From: Candidatus Melainabacteria bacterium
Lineage (GTDB): Bacteria; Cyanobacteriota; Vampirovibrionia; Obscuribacterales; Obscuribacteraceae
NCBI GenBank assembly: GCA_016716405.1
Contig: JADJWK010000004.1
Coordinates: forward strand, 682,001 to 746,000
DNA length: 64,000 nt
Reading direction: 5' to 3'
Position 1 is the first letter of the stretch. The number at the start of each line of letters is the position of its first letter. The translations under genes were made by a program, and so were the position numbers. Positions 8,781-17,427 of the stretch are shown one piece after another. Under the pieces are notes generated by a model. It had not been told where the DNA came from. It saw only the letters and a program-made list of their open reading frames with translations, and searched no databases.

Positions 8781-9986
8781 TTAAACCAGCCCTTCTCTGC
8801 TGAGAATCACGCAATCGCCCTGGGCCGTCCCGGAGCAAATGGCGGCAGCACCCAGACGGGCTTCCCGACGCTCCATCTCCCTGACGAGAGTAAGCAAAAT
8901 ACGAGCGCCGCTTGCACCAATGGGGTGCCCGAGGGCAATGGCGCCACCATTGACGTTCACTTTCTCGGGGTCGATTTCGAGCATCTTCATCGACTTGAGA
9001 GCAACCGCCGCAAAAGCTTCATTAATCTCCATCAGATCGAGGTCCTTGACCTCCAGCCCGGCTTTCTCCAGGGCTTTCCTGGTGGCCAGGGCGGGCACGG
9101 TATGGAGATAAGGGACCTCCTGGCCGATAGAGGCATGGGACACAATTCTCGCCAGGGGCTTCAGGCCAAGCGCGTTCGCCTTTCGCTCGCTCATGATCAG
9201 AAGAAGAGCCGCCCCGTCATTGACTCCCGGGGCATTTCCAGCAGTCACCGAGCCCTGCTCATAAAAAACCGGCTTGAGCTTGCTCAGGGCTTCCAGAGAA
9301 GTATCCGCCCGGGGAGCCTCGTCTCGATCCACAACCGAAACACCCTTCCTTGTCTTGATCTCCACAGGAAGGATCTCTTTGGCGAACGCCCCCGAGTCCA
9401 TAGCCTTGCAAGCAAGCTGATGGCTGCGAAGAGCCCATTTGTCCTGCTCTTCCCTGGTTATTCCGAATTCTTCGGCGACTTTTGCACCATGCACAGCCAT
9501 ATGCACGAAAGTGACCGGACACTCCAGACCGTCAGCCAGCATGGCATCTTTGAAAGGAGTGTGCCCCATGCGCTTACCGAATCGAGCCGAATTGGCGTCC
9601 ACCAGGTAAGGAGCCTGAGACATCGATTCCATACCACCGGCGATAATCGTGTCCCCGTCACCGGCCCTTATTCGCAAGTCGGCCAGGGTCACCGCTCTCA
9701 TACCTGAGGCGCAGACCTTATTGACAGTGGTGGACTCGCAGGTCACCGGCAATCCTGCCTTGATCAGCGCCTGCCTGGATGGAATCTGTCCACAACCAGC
9801 CTGCACGACCTGACCGATAATCACCTCCGCAATCGACTCACCTTCGATCGAATTGGCTTCCACGAGCTTCTTGATTATCGGATGGGCGAGATCGACAGCG
9901 CTCACCGACGAAAGCCCTCCACCCAGCTTTCCGAAGGGAGTCCTGAGACCATCCACGATTACAGTAGCCGAGCCATTAGTAGTCAT
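8781..9986 (-). CDS. thiolase / acetyl-CoA C-acyltransferase
   Basis: A 401-residue type II thiolase that condenses or cleaves acyl-CoA. The nucleophile is Cys92 in NKVCASGM, the catalytic His354 lies in GHPIGASGAR, and Cys384 sits near the C-terminus, where the usual CxGGGxG is changed to CSGTAQGD. The ATG at 9986 follows GAGAGG and gives the family's normal N-terminus (TVIVDGLRTPFG); the open frame continues 17 codons upstream without such support. It lies 24 bases upstream of ligA on the same strand. It could complete beta-oxidation with the crotonases at 2696-5316, although it is in a separate transcription unit. Biosynthetic PhaA-type and degradative roles cannot be separated. Confidence 0.92.
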   Translation of the reverse strand: MTTNGSATVIVDGLRTPFGKLGGGLSSVSAVDLAHPIIKKLVEANSIEGESIAEVIIGQVVQAGCGQIPSRQALIKAGLPVTCESTTVNKVCASGMRAVTLADLRIRAGDGDTIIAGGMESMSQAPYLVDANSARFGKRMGHTPFKDAMLADGLECPVTFVHMAVHGAKVAEEFGITREEQDKWALRSHQLACKAMDSGAFAKEILPVEIKTRKGVSVVDRDEAPRADTSLEALSKLKPVFYEQGSVTAGNAPGVNDGAALLLIMSERKANALGLKPLARIVSHASIGQEVPYLHTVPALATRKALEKAGLEVKDLDLMEINEAFAAVALKSMKMLEIDPEKVNVNGGAIALGHPIGASGARILLTLVREMERREARLGAAAICSGTAQGDCVILSREGLV

Positions 9987-10194
9987 ATGCCAATCCTCTC
10001 TTTCAAGACCACTAAATGGTACCGGTCCTGACAGCAAAGCCGCTCAGGTCTTACTATTTGTTCCGATTTATAGAGGTCGGGTTTTCATCCACCCTTCAAC
10101 TCAGCGACAGAAAAGCCTGTTTGATTTGTTTGCTTAGTTGATATTATTGTAAGAATGCTGGCGCTACAAACAAACTCATGAGCTACCCACCTAG

Positions 10195-10902
10195 ATGACT
10201 GATCCATTCCGCAGCCGCAACCGCAATCGCCAGACTGGAAAGCCTCTGAGGGACTCAAACCAGAAAGGGAGGGAGAAGCTCAGCCAGGGCAGCTCCGGCG
10301 CCCTTCGCTCGTCCCAGAAGTCGGAGCAGCAGCCAGCTTCCGAGGAGGAAACCACCGGGGAAGTCACCGCCGTAGACTCAAAGCGCCGTTCTATAGCGCT
10401 TCTCATTGACATAATCGTCGCCTTTATCTTGAGCACCCTTCTCCAGGCTGTATCGAGCATGATCGGGCTTCTAGTCCCGGGATTTTCACAGGTCTTCTCC
10501 TTGAGCACGATAATCCTGATTATTCTTCTACTCCGGGACAGCCTGTATCAGGGCCGTGGCATAGGCAAGAATCTCATGGGTCTGCAGGTCGTTGATACCG
10601 TCACCGGGCAGCCTGTTTCCATTGTCCAGGGACTCAAGCGAAATATCGTCTTCTTTGTGCCCTTTATCATCCAGCAGCTCGTCCAGTACACCCTCACCGT
10701 CCTTCCGCTGGGAGCCGAGATCAATGGCTTGATTACCACAGCGGTCAATATCGGCTGCACGATATATATAGTCCTGGTGTTTCCTTTCGAGGGATATCTG
10801 ACGTTCAAGACCGGCGATGGCAGACGATTCGGGGACCAGCTCGCGGGAAGCGTCGTGGTCGATTCGGAGATGGACTTCTCCAATCCACTGGGGCGAGGCT
10901 GA
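10195..10902 (+). CDS. RDD family membrane protein
   Basis: A 235-residue protein with a long polar, Gln/Ser-rich N-terminus (about 60 residues) followed by an RDD domain. KRRSIALLIDIIVAF carries the Arg and Asp of the first RDD helix, a second span follows near 95-110, GIGKNLMGLQVVD is the typical mid-loop, and further spans lie at about 150-165 and 175-200. The function of RDD proteins is mostly unknown; some are transport-related. No Shine-Dalgarno is obvious before the ATG. The gene is divergent from the thiolase across about 200 bases. Confidence 0.8.
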   Translation: MTDPFRSRNRNRQTGKPLRDSNQKGREKLSQGSSGALRSSQKSEQQPASEEETTGEVTAVDSKRRSIALLIDIIVAFILSTLLQAVSSMIGLLVPGFSQVFSLSTIILIILLLRDSLYQGRGIGKNLMGLQVVDTVTGQPVSIVQGLKRNIVFFVPFIIQQLVQYTLTVLPLGAEINGLITTAVNIGCTIYIVLVFPFEGYLTFKTGDGRRFGDQLAGSVVVDSEMDFSNPLGRG

Positions 10903-11036
10903 TTGCTTGACGCCCGCCCACTTGACGACGGCTTGCTGGATCTGATTCCTGCGCTTAAAAGAAGCCAGATAGAGGCTTCCTGATTGTAAAATACTGTTTT
11001 GCCACTACCGATAGCTCCTCCCCGAGAGCAAAACCT

Positions 11037-12527
11037 ATGTCAACGTCTCAAAGAACAGCTTATCTCTGGGGTCCTGTGTCAAGCTTCACGGGCCCACTTA
11101 CCGCCTGGCTCGTCAAAAAGGGCTGGAATGTTCATATTGCCACGAAGTCGTCATTGAATCTTTTCTCCATGTCACCCCTGGACCTCAAGTCATCAGCCCT
11201 TGCCGCCCTGGAAGAGTCCTTCGGCGGTCGTGACAAAGCCAAAGCCTTCCAGGATCGATTCAAGATCATCGACAAGCAGGAAACCGGCAGTGGCACCAGA
11301 TATGATGCAGTCATTTTTGCCGGCATACCGCCCAACTACGACGAATCAAGGGCACCGCGGGCTCCCTGGTCGGTGACAGAACTCGCCGCGGTGATAGCCC
11401 AGAACAAAGAGACTCCCCTGTTCATTATCTCCTCCATTTTCGGGGGAGTGCAGCAGGACGGCGTGGTTCCGGAGCAGTTCGAATTCGAGCGGCGCAAACC
11501 GGCCAGCAACTGGGAGAGCATTTGCCAGCAGTATGAGAACAAGCTCTTGCTGGAGCTCTCGGGCTGCGAGGCGCCCTGGTACCTGGTCCGCATGCCGATT
11601 CTCTGCGGCGCAACCGAAGATGGTATTACAGCCAGCCATACGGGTCTCTATCCCCTCCTCAAGCGTATGAGCGCCGTCGGAGAGGCTGAAGGAGACAGGA
11701 GAATCGCTCTCGCCTTCAGACCCGACTCTGTTTTCTGGTTTATACCTGTCGATATGGCCACCTATGTCTTCTGGCGTTATCTCGAGGACAGCGACCGCCC
11801 CCGGGTTCTCAACCTGGTGGCCACAAATCCCGCTCTCAATCGCGAGTGGCTGCCCAATGCAGCCAGCGCATCGGGTGTCGAGACTGTCGAATGCCAGGAG
11901 GAAGACGGGCTCGATCTACCGGCCACTTTGAAAAAGCTCCTCAGCGACGAAGTTCAGGTGAGCACCCGTAACCTCTTCGAGGTCGCCGGGCGCTATCATG
12001 TTCCACCGGTGAAGGCCGATCACGCCTACTTCAAGAAAGTCATCGACCGCGCCAGGGAGAACAACTGGGGCGAGCCCAGAGCCACGCCTGGCAGAACAAC
12101 CGGTGACGAGCAGACCATAGCCTACTCTGACAGCGTCGTCAGATACTATTTCGAGGATTTCCTGCCGGGACTCCTCAACACCGGCGGGCTGATGGACAAG
12201 GCAATCAGCGCCGGTCAGGAGATCGGCTTCCAGCTGAAAGAAGCTAGCGATCTCGCTTTCGTCCTGAAGAATCAGGGGGGCGAAAGCACCGCCCAGCGCC
12301 TGCCTCCGGAGGCAAGCAGACCCAAGGTCTGTTTCATCCTCACCGGCAAGACCCTGCTCCGTCTCGTCCAGAGCAAGCTCCCCCTGCATCGGGCCCTGCT
12401 ATTGAGAGAGGTAGAAGTAAAAGGCCCGATCATCGAGACCATGCAAGTCACCAGCCTGGTGGAGCGTTTTCTGAAAGAGCATCCCCTCACGAAAGAGCAC
12501 CTGAGCAAGGCGGAAAGCCAGGCCTGA
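11037..12527 (+). CDS. Rossmann-type SDR-like protein fused to an SCP2-like domain
   Basis: A 496-residue protein. The N-terminal about 320 residues resemble extended short-chain dehydrogenases/NAD-dependent epimerases: a beta strand then WGPVSSFTGPLTAWLVKKGW, a DAVIFAG strand, an IISSIFGG strand and an LVRMPILCG strand. The glycine motif is degenerate, so catalysis is uncertain. The last about 110 residues (from about 385) have the amphipathic helix-strand pattern of a sterol-carrier (SCP2) lipid-binding domain, including the FLKEHPLTKEHLSK tail. A lipid-modifying or lipid-handling role is an inference. Its neighbours, an RDD membrane protein and a secreted protease, give no pathway. Confidence 0.6.
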   Translation: MSTSQRTAYLWGPVSSFTGPLTAWLVKKGWNVHIATKSSLNLFSMSPLDLKSSALAALEESFGGRDKAKAFQDRFKIIDKQETGSGTRYDAVIFAGIPPNYDESRAPRAPWSVTELAAVIAQNKETPLFIISSIFGGVQQDGVVPEQFEFERRKPASNWESICQQYENKLLLELSGCEAPWYLVRMPILCGATEDGITASHTGLYPLLKRMSAVGEAEGDRRIALAFRPDSVFWFIPVDMATYVFWRYLEDSDRPRVLNLVATNPALNREWLPNAASASGVETVECQEEDGLDLPATLKKLLSDEVQVSTRNLFEVAGRYHVPPVKADHAYFKKVIDRARENNWGEPRATPGRTTGDEQTIAYSDSVVRYYFEDFLPGLLNTGGLMDKAISAGQEIGFQLKEASDLAFVLKNQGGESTAQRLPPEASRPKVCFILTGKTLLRLVQSKLPLHRALLLREVEVKGPIIETMQVTSLVERFLKEHPLTKEHLSKAESQA

Positions 12528-12579
12528 TTGCGGCCCGATGTGTCAAAATGAATTATCGTACACACATCCCGGTCCGACA

Positions 12580-13800
12580 ATGAGAGCAGCCAAGCCCTAC
12601 CCAACCAAAGGCATTTCTCCGGCCCTCGTTTCGACGATTCTGTTCCTGACTGTCTTGCCGGTTCAGGCTTCCGATTACAGCCAGGCGGTGGGTCTTTTCG
12701 ACAGGCGGGATTTCGGCGGCGCCCTCCCTCTTTTCGAGAAAGCCAGAAACAGCGGCGAAAATGAGGCCAACGCCGCTTATTACGAAGCACTGTGCTACCA
12801 CCATCTCGGCAAGATGGATCAGGCGAAAGCCGCTTATACGAGGGTGATCAATCACTACCCGCACTCGAAAGTGGCGCGCCTGGCCCTGAACTTCATGCTC
12901 AAGATCGATCCGGCACTCAGAAAGAAACACCAGGAAGCCATCGAATCCATAAAAGCTGAAGATCGGGACTCCTATAGCAAGCTCCCCGAGCAGGTCTCGG
13001 TGAAATACAAGAAATCCATTAGCGGCCATATGCTGGTGCCGGTGAAAGTGAACGGCGTGCCCACCGAAATGATGCTCGATACCGGTGCCGGTGTCACGTA
13101 TTGTCGGCGGATCTGGCTCGACGCCCTGGGAATCAAGCCGGCGATGGGCAATTCTCCGGGCATGAAGATCGAGGGCGTGGGAGGCGAGATCAGGACCAGC
13201 ACCGGTCTGGTAAGTATCGAAATCGGCAACCTCTCTCGCACGACACCAATCTATATCGAAGAGAAAGGCAAGTCCATGAGGAGCGACCCCAATGCCTTCG
13301 AGAACATTCCACTTCTCGGTCAGAACTTCTTTCAGGACTTCATCTGCGAAATCGACGACAAAAACCAGATCCTTCGTTTCAAGAAGACCGACGGCAAGAA
13401 AGCCTCCGGTAGCCGAAAAGGAGCGCTTGCCGATAACGAGGTGCCCTTTTTCAGAGAGGGAAACAATATCGTCGTAACCGTGAAGATAAACGGTCGAGAA
13501 TGCGAGATGTTCTTTGATACGGGGGCCAACGCGCTATCTTTTGCCGACCGCCATCTGGCCGGATGCGGTCTCAATCGTCCCACCAGCGCTCGCTCGAGCA
13601 GGGCAGAGGGGGTGGGCGGACAGAAACAGGGCTTCCAGTTCTATGTCGACAGGGTCACCCTGGGTCCGGTAGACAAACAAAATGTCGGAGCCGCAATCAT
13701 GATCAATTCCAGCTTCAGCAGACCGCTTCTCGGTCAGACATTTCTATCGGGTCTCAAATATACTATCGACCCCACGCGCAATGTGATCGTATTCGAGTAA
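12580..13800 (+). CDS. secreted twin retropepsin-like aspartic protease with TPR
   Basis: A 406-residue protein starting with a signal peptide (hydrophobic LVSTILFLTVLP, cleavage near VQA-SD). Residues about 30-120 form two to three TPR-like helix pairs. Two retropepsin-like halves follow, each with the catalytic DTGA motif: MMLDTGAGVTYC near residue 165 and MFFDTGANALSF near 310. Each half also has a downstream LLGQxF segment typical of the family. Single-chain double-DTG proteins can form a pseudo-dimeric active site without self-association. The ATG at 12580 is preferred over an in-frame ATG at 12538 because it places the signal peptide at the N-terminus; neither has a clear ribosome site. 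Confidence 0.82.
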   Translation: MRAAKPYPTKGISPALVSTILFLTVLPVQASDYSQAVGLFDRRDFGGALPLFEKARNSGENEANAAYYEALCYHHLGKMDQAKAAYTRVINHYPHSKVARLALNFMLKIDPALRKKHQEAIESIKAEDRDSYSKLPEQVSVKYKKSISGHMLVPVKVNGVPTEMMLDTGAGVTYCRRIWLDALGIKPAMGNSPGMKIEGVGGEIRTSTGLVSIEIGNLSRTTPIYIEEKGKSMRSDPNAFENIPLLGQNFFQDFICEIDDKNQILRFKKTDGKKASGSRKGALADNEVPFFREGNNIVVTVKINGRECEMFFDTGANALSFADRHLAGCGLNRPTSARSSRAEGVGGQKQGFQFYVDRVTLGPVDKQNVGAAIMINSSFSRPLLGQTFLSGLKYTIDPTRNVIVFE

Positions 13801-13804
13801 GCGT

Positions 13805-14311
13805 CTATTTGCTCTTAGAATGCTCCGCCCTGCGGCTCAGGCTGGTCAAGAGGTTAACCATCTCGATTGCGGCGAGGGCGGCATCCGAGCCTTTGTTTCC
13901 GGACTTCGTGCCAGCACGCTCGATGGCCTGCTCGATGGTTTCGGTGGTCAGCACCCCGTAAATGGTCGGCACGCCCGAATCGAGCCCGGCCGAAGCGATA
14001 CCCGAAGCATTCTGTCCGGCGACATGATCGAAATGAGGCGTGGCACCGCGAATGACGGCACCGAGGCAGATCACCGCACTATAGAGACCGGTTTCGCAAG
14101 CCTTGCGAGCCACCAGCGGGATCTCGAAAGCCCCAGGACACCAGATCACATCGATATGGCCGGCCTCGACACCGTGGCGCTTGAGAGTGTCTACACAGCC
14201 ATCGAGAAGCTGCCTGGTAATGAAGTCGTTGAACCGGCTCACCACCACCGCAAAACGGAGCCCCGTCCCGATCAGGCGACCTTCAATCACATTCGGTGTC
14301 TCTGCTGTCAT
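13805..14311 (-). CDS. ribH: 6,7-dimethyl-8-ribityllumazine synthase
   Basis: Condenses 5-amino-6-ribitylamino-uracil with 3,4-dihydroxy-2-butanone 4-phosphate, the penultimate riboflavin step. A 168-residue protein with the family marks FNDFITRQLLDGC, WCPGAFEIPL, CLGAVIRGATPHFDHV (containing the catalytic His) and a TTETIEQAIERAG segment. The start overlaps the ribBA stop by four bases (ATGA). It is the last gene of the rib unit and converges with the retropepsin gene five bases away, so overlapping 3' ends are likely. A short Lys/Ser tail extends past the usual end. Confidence 0.97.
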   Translation of the reverse strand: MTAETPNVIEGRLIGTGLRFAVVVSRFNDFITRQLLDGCVDTLKRHGVEAGHIDVIWCPGAFEIPLVARKACETGLYSAVICLGAVIRGATPHFDHVAGQNASGIASAGLDSGVPTIYGVLTTETIEQAIERAGTKSGNKGSDAALAAIEMVNLLTSLSRRAEHSKSK

Positions 14312-15630
14312 TTCACTTCAATCCTTTCTTCAGTTCTTTCAACGAATCTTTCCTGCTGCAATCCGTCGAGCCAGTGCCCCATCTTTTCTTTCTTAGTGAC
14401 CAGATAGCCGAGATTATGGCTATTGCAGGCCGGAGGCATAGCAACCCGTCCGGTGACGTTCAGACCATAGCCCTCGAGACCGACGATCTTCCTGGGGTTA
14501 TTGGTGATGATCCGCACTGAGGAGAGCCCGAGATCACAGAGGATCTGAGCGCCAACCCCATAGTCACGCAAATCGGGCTTGAATCCCAGCGACTCATTAG
14601 CCTGAACAGTGTCCTGACCACCGTCCTGCAGATCATATGCTTTGATCTTATTGAGAAGCCCGATTCCTCGTCCTTCCTGCCGGAGATAAACGAGAACCCC
14701 ATGCTCTTCGGCGGCGATCATCGCCATGGCAGCCTCGAGCTGGGGTCCGCAATCACAACGCAGGCTCGCGAATACATCGCCGGTAAGACACTCGCTATGA
14801 ACCCGGATCAGCACATCGCTCTTGTTCTCCACATCGCCTTTGACCAGGGCGAGATGGTTGCTGTCATCGAGGATATTCCGATAGGCATAAACGTTGAAAT
14901 CGCCGTAAGCCGATGGAAGTTTCGCCACAGCTTCGCGTACGACGAAACGCTCGGACTGAAGCCTGTAGGCAATGAGCTGAGCGATATTGATCACTTTGAG
15001 ATTGTGCTTCCGGGCGAACTCGAAGAGTTGTGGCACCCGGGCCATGGTCCCGTCCGCATTCATGATCTCGCAGATCACCCCGGATGGATTCAAACCAGCA
15101 AGCCTGGCAAGATCGACAGCAGCTTCCGTATGCCCGGCCCGGCGAAGCACCCCACCCTCTCTGGCAACCAGAGGGGAAACATGACCCGGTCTGCGGAGAT
15201 CATCGGGTTTGGCCATGGAATCCACAGCCACACGAATCGTCGTAGCCCGATCATAAGCACTGATACCGGTACTGACACCAAATTTGGGATCGGCATCGAC
15301 AGTTACCGTGAAAGCAGTACCTTGAGCCTCGGTGTTGTCCTCGACCATCATCGGCAGATTGAGCTGCCTGGCTTTCTCCGCGGTAATCGAAAGACAGACC
15401 CAGCCGCGTGCCTCGGTCACCATGAAGTTCAACATGGCAGGAGTGATAAGCTCAGCAGCACAAATCAGATCGCCTTCGTTTTCCCGGCCCTCATCGTCGG
15501 CAACTACTACGAATTTGCCCCGAGCTATGTCTTCAAGGGCTTCCTCGACAGAGTTGAAGTGTTCCCCGAATTTTCCAGCGTGATTCCCGGCAACTGCCGG
15601 CTCGCAATCTGTTGACCTGTCGACCGCCAT
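14308..15630 (-). CDS. ribBA: bifunctional DHBP synthase / GTP cyclohydrolase II
   Basis: Supplies both precursors of riboflavin. The N-terminal half (about 20-230) is 3,4-dihydroxy-2-butanone-4-phosphate synthase with the metal-binding DDEGRENEGD loop and RRPGHVSPL. The C-terminal half (about 235-440) is GTP cyclohydrolase II with RVHSECLTGD and the zinc Cys cluster in RCDCG, followed by RQEGRGIGLLNK. Both active sites look intact, unlike lineages in which one half has decayed. A 30-residue N-terminal extension is variable. It lies 36 bases after ribE and overlaps ribH. Confidence 0.97.
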   Translation of the reverse strand: MAVDRSTDCEPAVAGNHAGKFGEHFNSVEEALEDIARGKFVVVADDEGRENEGDLICAAELITPAMLNFMVTEARGWVCLSITAEKARQLNLPMMVEDNTEAQGTAFTVTVDADPKFGVSTGISAYDRATTIRVAVDSMAKPDDLRRPGHVSPLVAREGGVLRRAGHTEAAVDLARLAGLNPSGVICEIMNADGTMARVPQLFEFARKHNLKVINIAQLIAYRLQSERFVVREAVAKLPSAYGDFNVYAYRNILDDSNHLALVKGDVENKSDVLIRVHSECLTGDVFASLRCDCGPQLEAAMAMIAAEEHGVLVYLRQEGRGIGLLNKIKAYDLQDGGQDTVQANESLGFKPDLRDYGVGAQILCDLGLSSVRIITNNPRKIVGLEGYGLNVTGRVAMPPACNSHNLGYLVTKKEKMGHWLDGLQQERFVERTEERIEVK

Positions 15631-15666
15631 GGTGTCTCCTCACCGAGCTATAGCTTGACAATGAGT

Positions 15667-16353
15667 CTAGCCTTCATTCTCATGAATTAGAAGAGATTCC
15701 CGGTCTTTATTAAGCTTTTCCAGGTAGGAGTCTCCCAGTAACCGGATTACATAACGGGCGATCATATCCGTCTCGATATTGACCCGGTCCGAGACCTTCA
15801 GCCGGCCCAGGGTCGTCACAGCCAGAGTGTGCGGAATGAGAGCAACGCTGAACCAGAAATCCAAACCATCGGAGGCGTTACATAAATCAGGGCTAATCGA
15901 CGGACATTCGACCACTGTGAGGGATACACCGGCAACAGTTACAGACCCCTTCTTGACGAAATAGGGCGACCAGCACGACGGAAGTGAGAATTTAATCAGC
16001 CTCGAAACGCCCTGAACCTCGATGCTCTTTACAGAAGCAACACAATCCACGTGCCCGCTCACCAGGTGACCACCCAGGCGATCGGATACCTTCAAGGCTT
16101 TCTCGAGATTTACCGGGTCACCCACTGCGAGTGCCCCGATGGTCGTCTTGTCGAGGGTTTCCTTTACAGCCTCGACCACGAAAGTCTTTTCAGAGAACTC
16201 CACCACTGTCAGACAGACGCCCGAAACACTAATAGATTCACCCACTTTTGCATCCGAGAGGAGGTGCTGGGATCGGACAGTCAGGCGCCTGCCATCGGCG
16301 ATCTTTTCGACGGCAGCTATTTCCCCTACTTCTTCTACAATTCCTGAAAACAT
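15667..16353 (-). CDS. ribE: riboflavin synthase alpha chain
   Basis: Dismutates two lumazine molecules to riboflavin. The protein begins with the near-invariant MFSGIVEE, which fixes the start at 16353 instead of seven codons upstream. It holds two lumazine-binding barrels, the first with VSGVCLTVV and the second with GHLVSGHVD and VAGVSLTVV. The 228 residues slightly exceed the usual 195-215 because of an insertion around CPSISPDLCNASDG in the second barrel and a charged C-terminal tail. The leader holds a 28-bp palindrome but no recognisable FMN riboswitch. Confidence 0.95.
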   Translation of the reverse strand: MFSGIVEEVGEIAAVEKIADGRRLTVRSQHLLSDAKVGESISVSGVCLTVVEFSEKTFVVEAVKETLDKTTIGALAVGDPVNLEKALKVSDRLGGHLVSGHVDCVASVKSIEVQGVSRLIKFSLPSCWSPYFVKKGSVTVAGVSLTVVECPSISPDLCNASDGLDFWFSVALIPHTLAVTTLGRLKVSDRVNIETDMIARYVIRLLGDSYLEKLNKDRESLLIHENEG

Positions 16354-16406
16354 TAGAGACCCGGAAAGTGGCAAGACATTCTACCTGATCCGACCATCCC
16401 GGTCCG

Positions 16407-16434
16407 TAAACTCAACCGATATCGGTTGAGTTTA
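16407..16434. promoter_or_regulatory. 28-bp perfect palindrome upstream of ribE
   Basis: The two halves, taaactcaaccgat and its exact reverse complement, meet with no spacer. It lies 54 bases upstream of the ribE start and 34 bases after the stop of the T4SS-like gene before it. The stem is only moderately GC-rich and has just TTT on each side, so an intrinsic terminator would be weak. A site for a dimeric DNA-binding regulator is the alternative. No known motif was recognised. Confidence 0.7.
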
Positions 16435-16467
16435 AAAAGGGTCGATACCGGATGCTCGACGCCCGCT

Positions 16468-17028
16468 TTAGCCCGGATTCACGGGCTTTTCCTGGAAATC
16501 AGCCACAATAGGCTTTTTGGTCTTACCGCTGATTCCAACGAGATAGACGAAATGGAACGGCTGCGGCGTCGTCGGCCCGGTCTCGTCTGATGAGTGGATG
16601 GCGATCACTCCCTGGACATCCACGGGTACGAGACCATTTTGATTAGGATCATCGAGGGTTACCGAGTCGAAGCGCACCGTGCATACCTGCCTGGTCCTCT
16701 GGAGCTCGAGGTTGGTTACCTTCAGCTCGTCATTATTGGCAGCCAGCAGCTTCTTTGCCCTCAAGTAGGTAAGTACTTTCGGGGCAAGCTCGCTCTGGAG
16801 CTGGACCGTGGAGTCCATATAGGTGATGTAGCTGGTGTCCAGCAGGTGAGTCGTTACCTGTTTGGCGAAATCGACAAAATTGGTCTGCAGCTCTTTCGAG
16901 ACAGTCTCCTTTTTGGGCCTGGAAACGAAGAGAATGAAATTGAAAAAAAGGCTCAACGCCAGGAGAATATGGACAGCATACTGCCTGAGCAGAATTTCGG
17001 GTGTTATTTTTCTAACGCGCCAGTACAT
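16468..17028 (-). CDS. single-span membrane protein, possible VirB8/TraE-like component
   Basis: A 186-residue protein with a short cytoplasmic N-terminus (with TPEILLRQY), one transmembrane helix (about residues 18-36) and a periplasmic alpha/beta domain with strands such as QVCTVRFDSVTL and PVDVQGVIAIHS. The topology and size suit VirB8/TraE-type (NTF2-like) secretion subunits, but I see no diagnostic motif, so the family call is an inference from position. It is the last gene of the minus-strand secretion-like block and starts one base after the preceding stop. Confidence 0.55.
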   Translation of the reverse strand: MYWRVRKITPEILLRQYAVHILLALSLFFNFILFVSRPKKETVSKELQTNFVDFAKQVTTHLLDTSYITYMDSTVQLQSELAPKVLTYLRAKKLLAANNDELKVTNLELQRTRQVCTVRFDSVTLDDPNQNGLVPVDVQGVIAIHSSDETGPTTPQPFHFVYLVGISGKTKKPIVADFQEKPVNPG

Positions 17029-17029
17029 T

Positions 17030-17413
17030 TCACTTCAGCTCCACTTTGCCTAAGACCCATGACGCCCCGGATCTGTAGAAAGTCAAGTTAGCCCGGAAAT
17101 CGACCCGCTCGCTGCTCGAATCGTCTTGCGCTGACCCGGCTGTTCGCCCGTCCGGCTGTTTCGATATCAATTGGCGACCGCTGACCTTCACCAGGGACTC
17201 GTGGTCGTTCCTGTTTATTACCTGGGCGCTAATTGACTCCACTTCTGATACCACCGAGAGCCTCGGGAAGCTGTATGAAAAGATGCCCATGGCTACGGTC
17301 CTGGCTTCTTCGGAAAGCCTCATATCCTGTACCAGCTTGAGAGTGCCCCATACGACAATCAAAAGAGCGCAGAACATGACGAACCAGCGATTGGGAGTGA
17401 AAATCTTTTCCAT
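17030..17413 (-). CDS. small membrane-anchored protein of the secretion-like locus
   Basis: A 127-residue protein with one N-terminal transmembrane helix (about residues 9-27) and a periplasmic domain ending in strands RVDFRANLTFYR and WVLGKVELK. The layout resembles the downstream 186-residue protein in miniature, and both may carry related beta-rich extracellular domains. The gene is 14 bases after the ATPase stop and ends just before the next start, so co-translation is likely. No family was recognised. Confidence 0.55.
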   Translation of the reverse strand: MEKIFTPNRWFVMFCALLIVVWGTLKLVQDMRLSEEARTVAMGIFSYSFPRLSVVSEVESISAQVINRNDHESLVKVSGRQLISKQPDGRTAGSAQDDSSSERVDFRANLTFYRSGASWVLGKVELK

Positions 17414-17427
17414 GAACGGCTTTTGCT

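Noticed and set aside
16354..16467. FMN riboswitch upstream of ribE
   Set aside because: The conserved RFN-element blocks are not visible; only the palindrome stands out.
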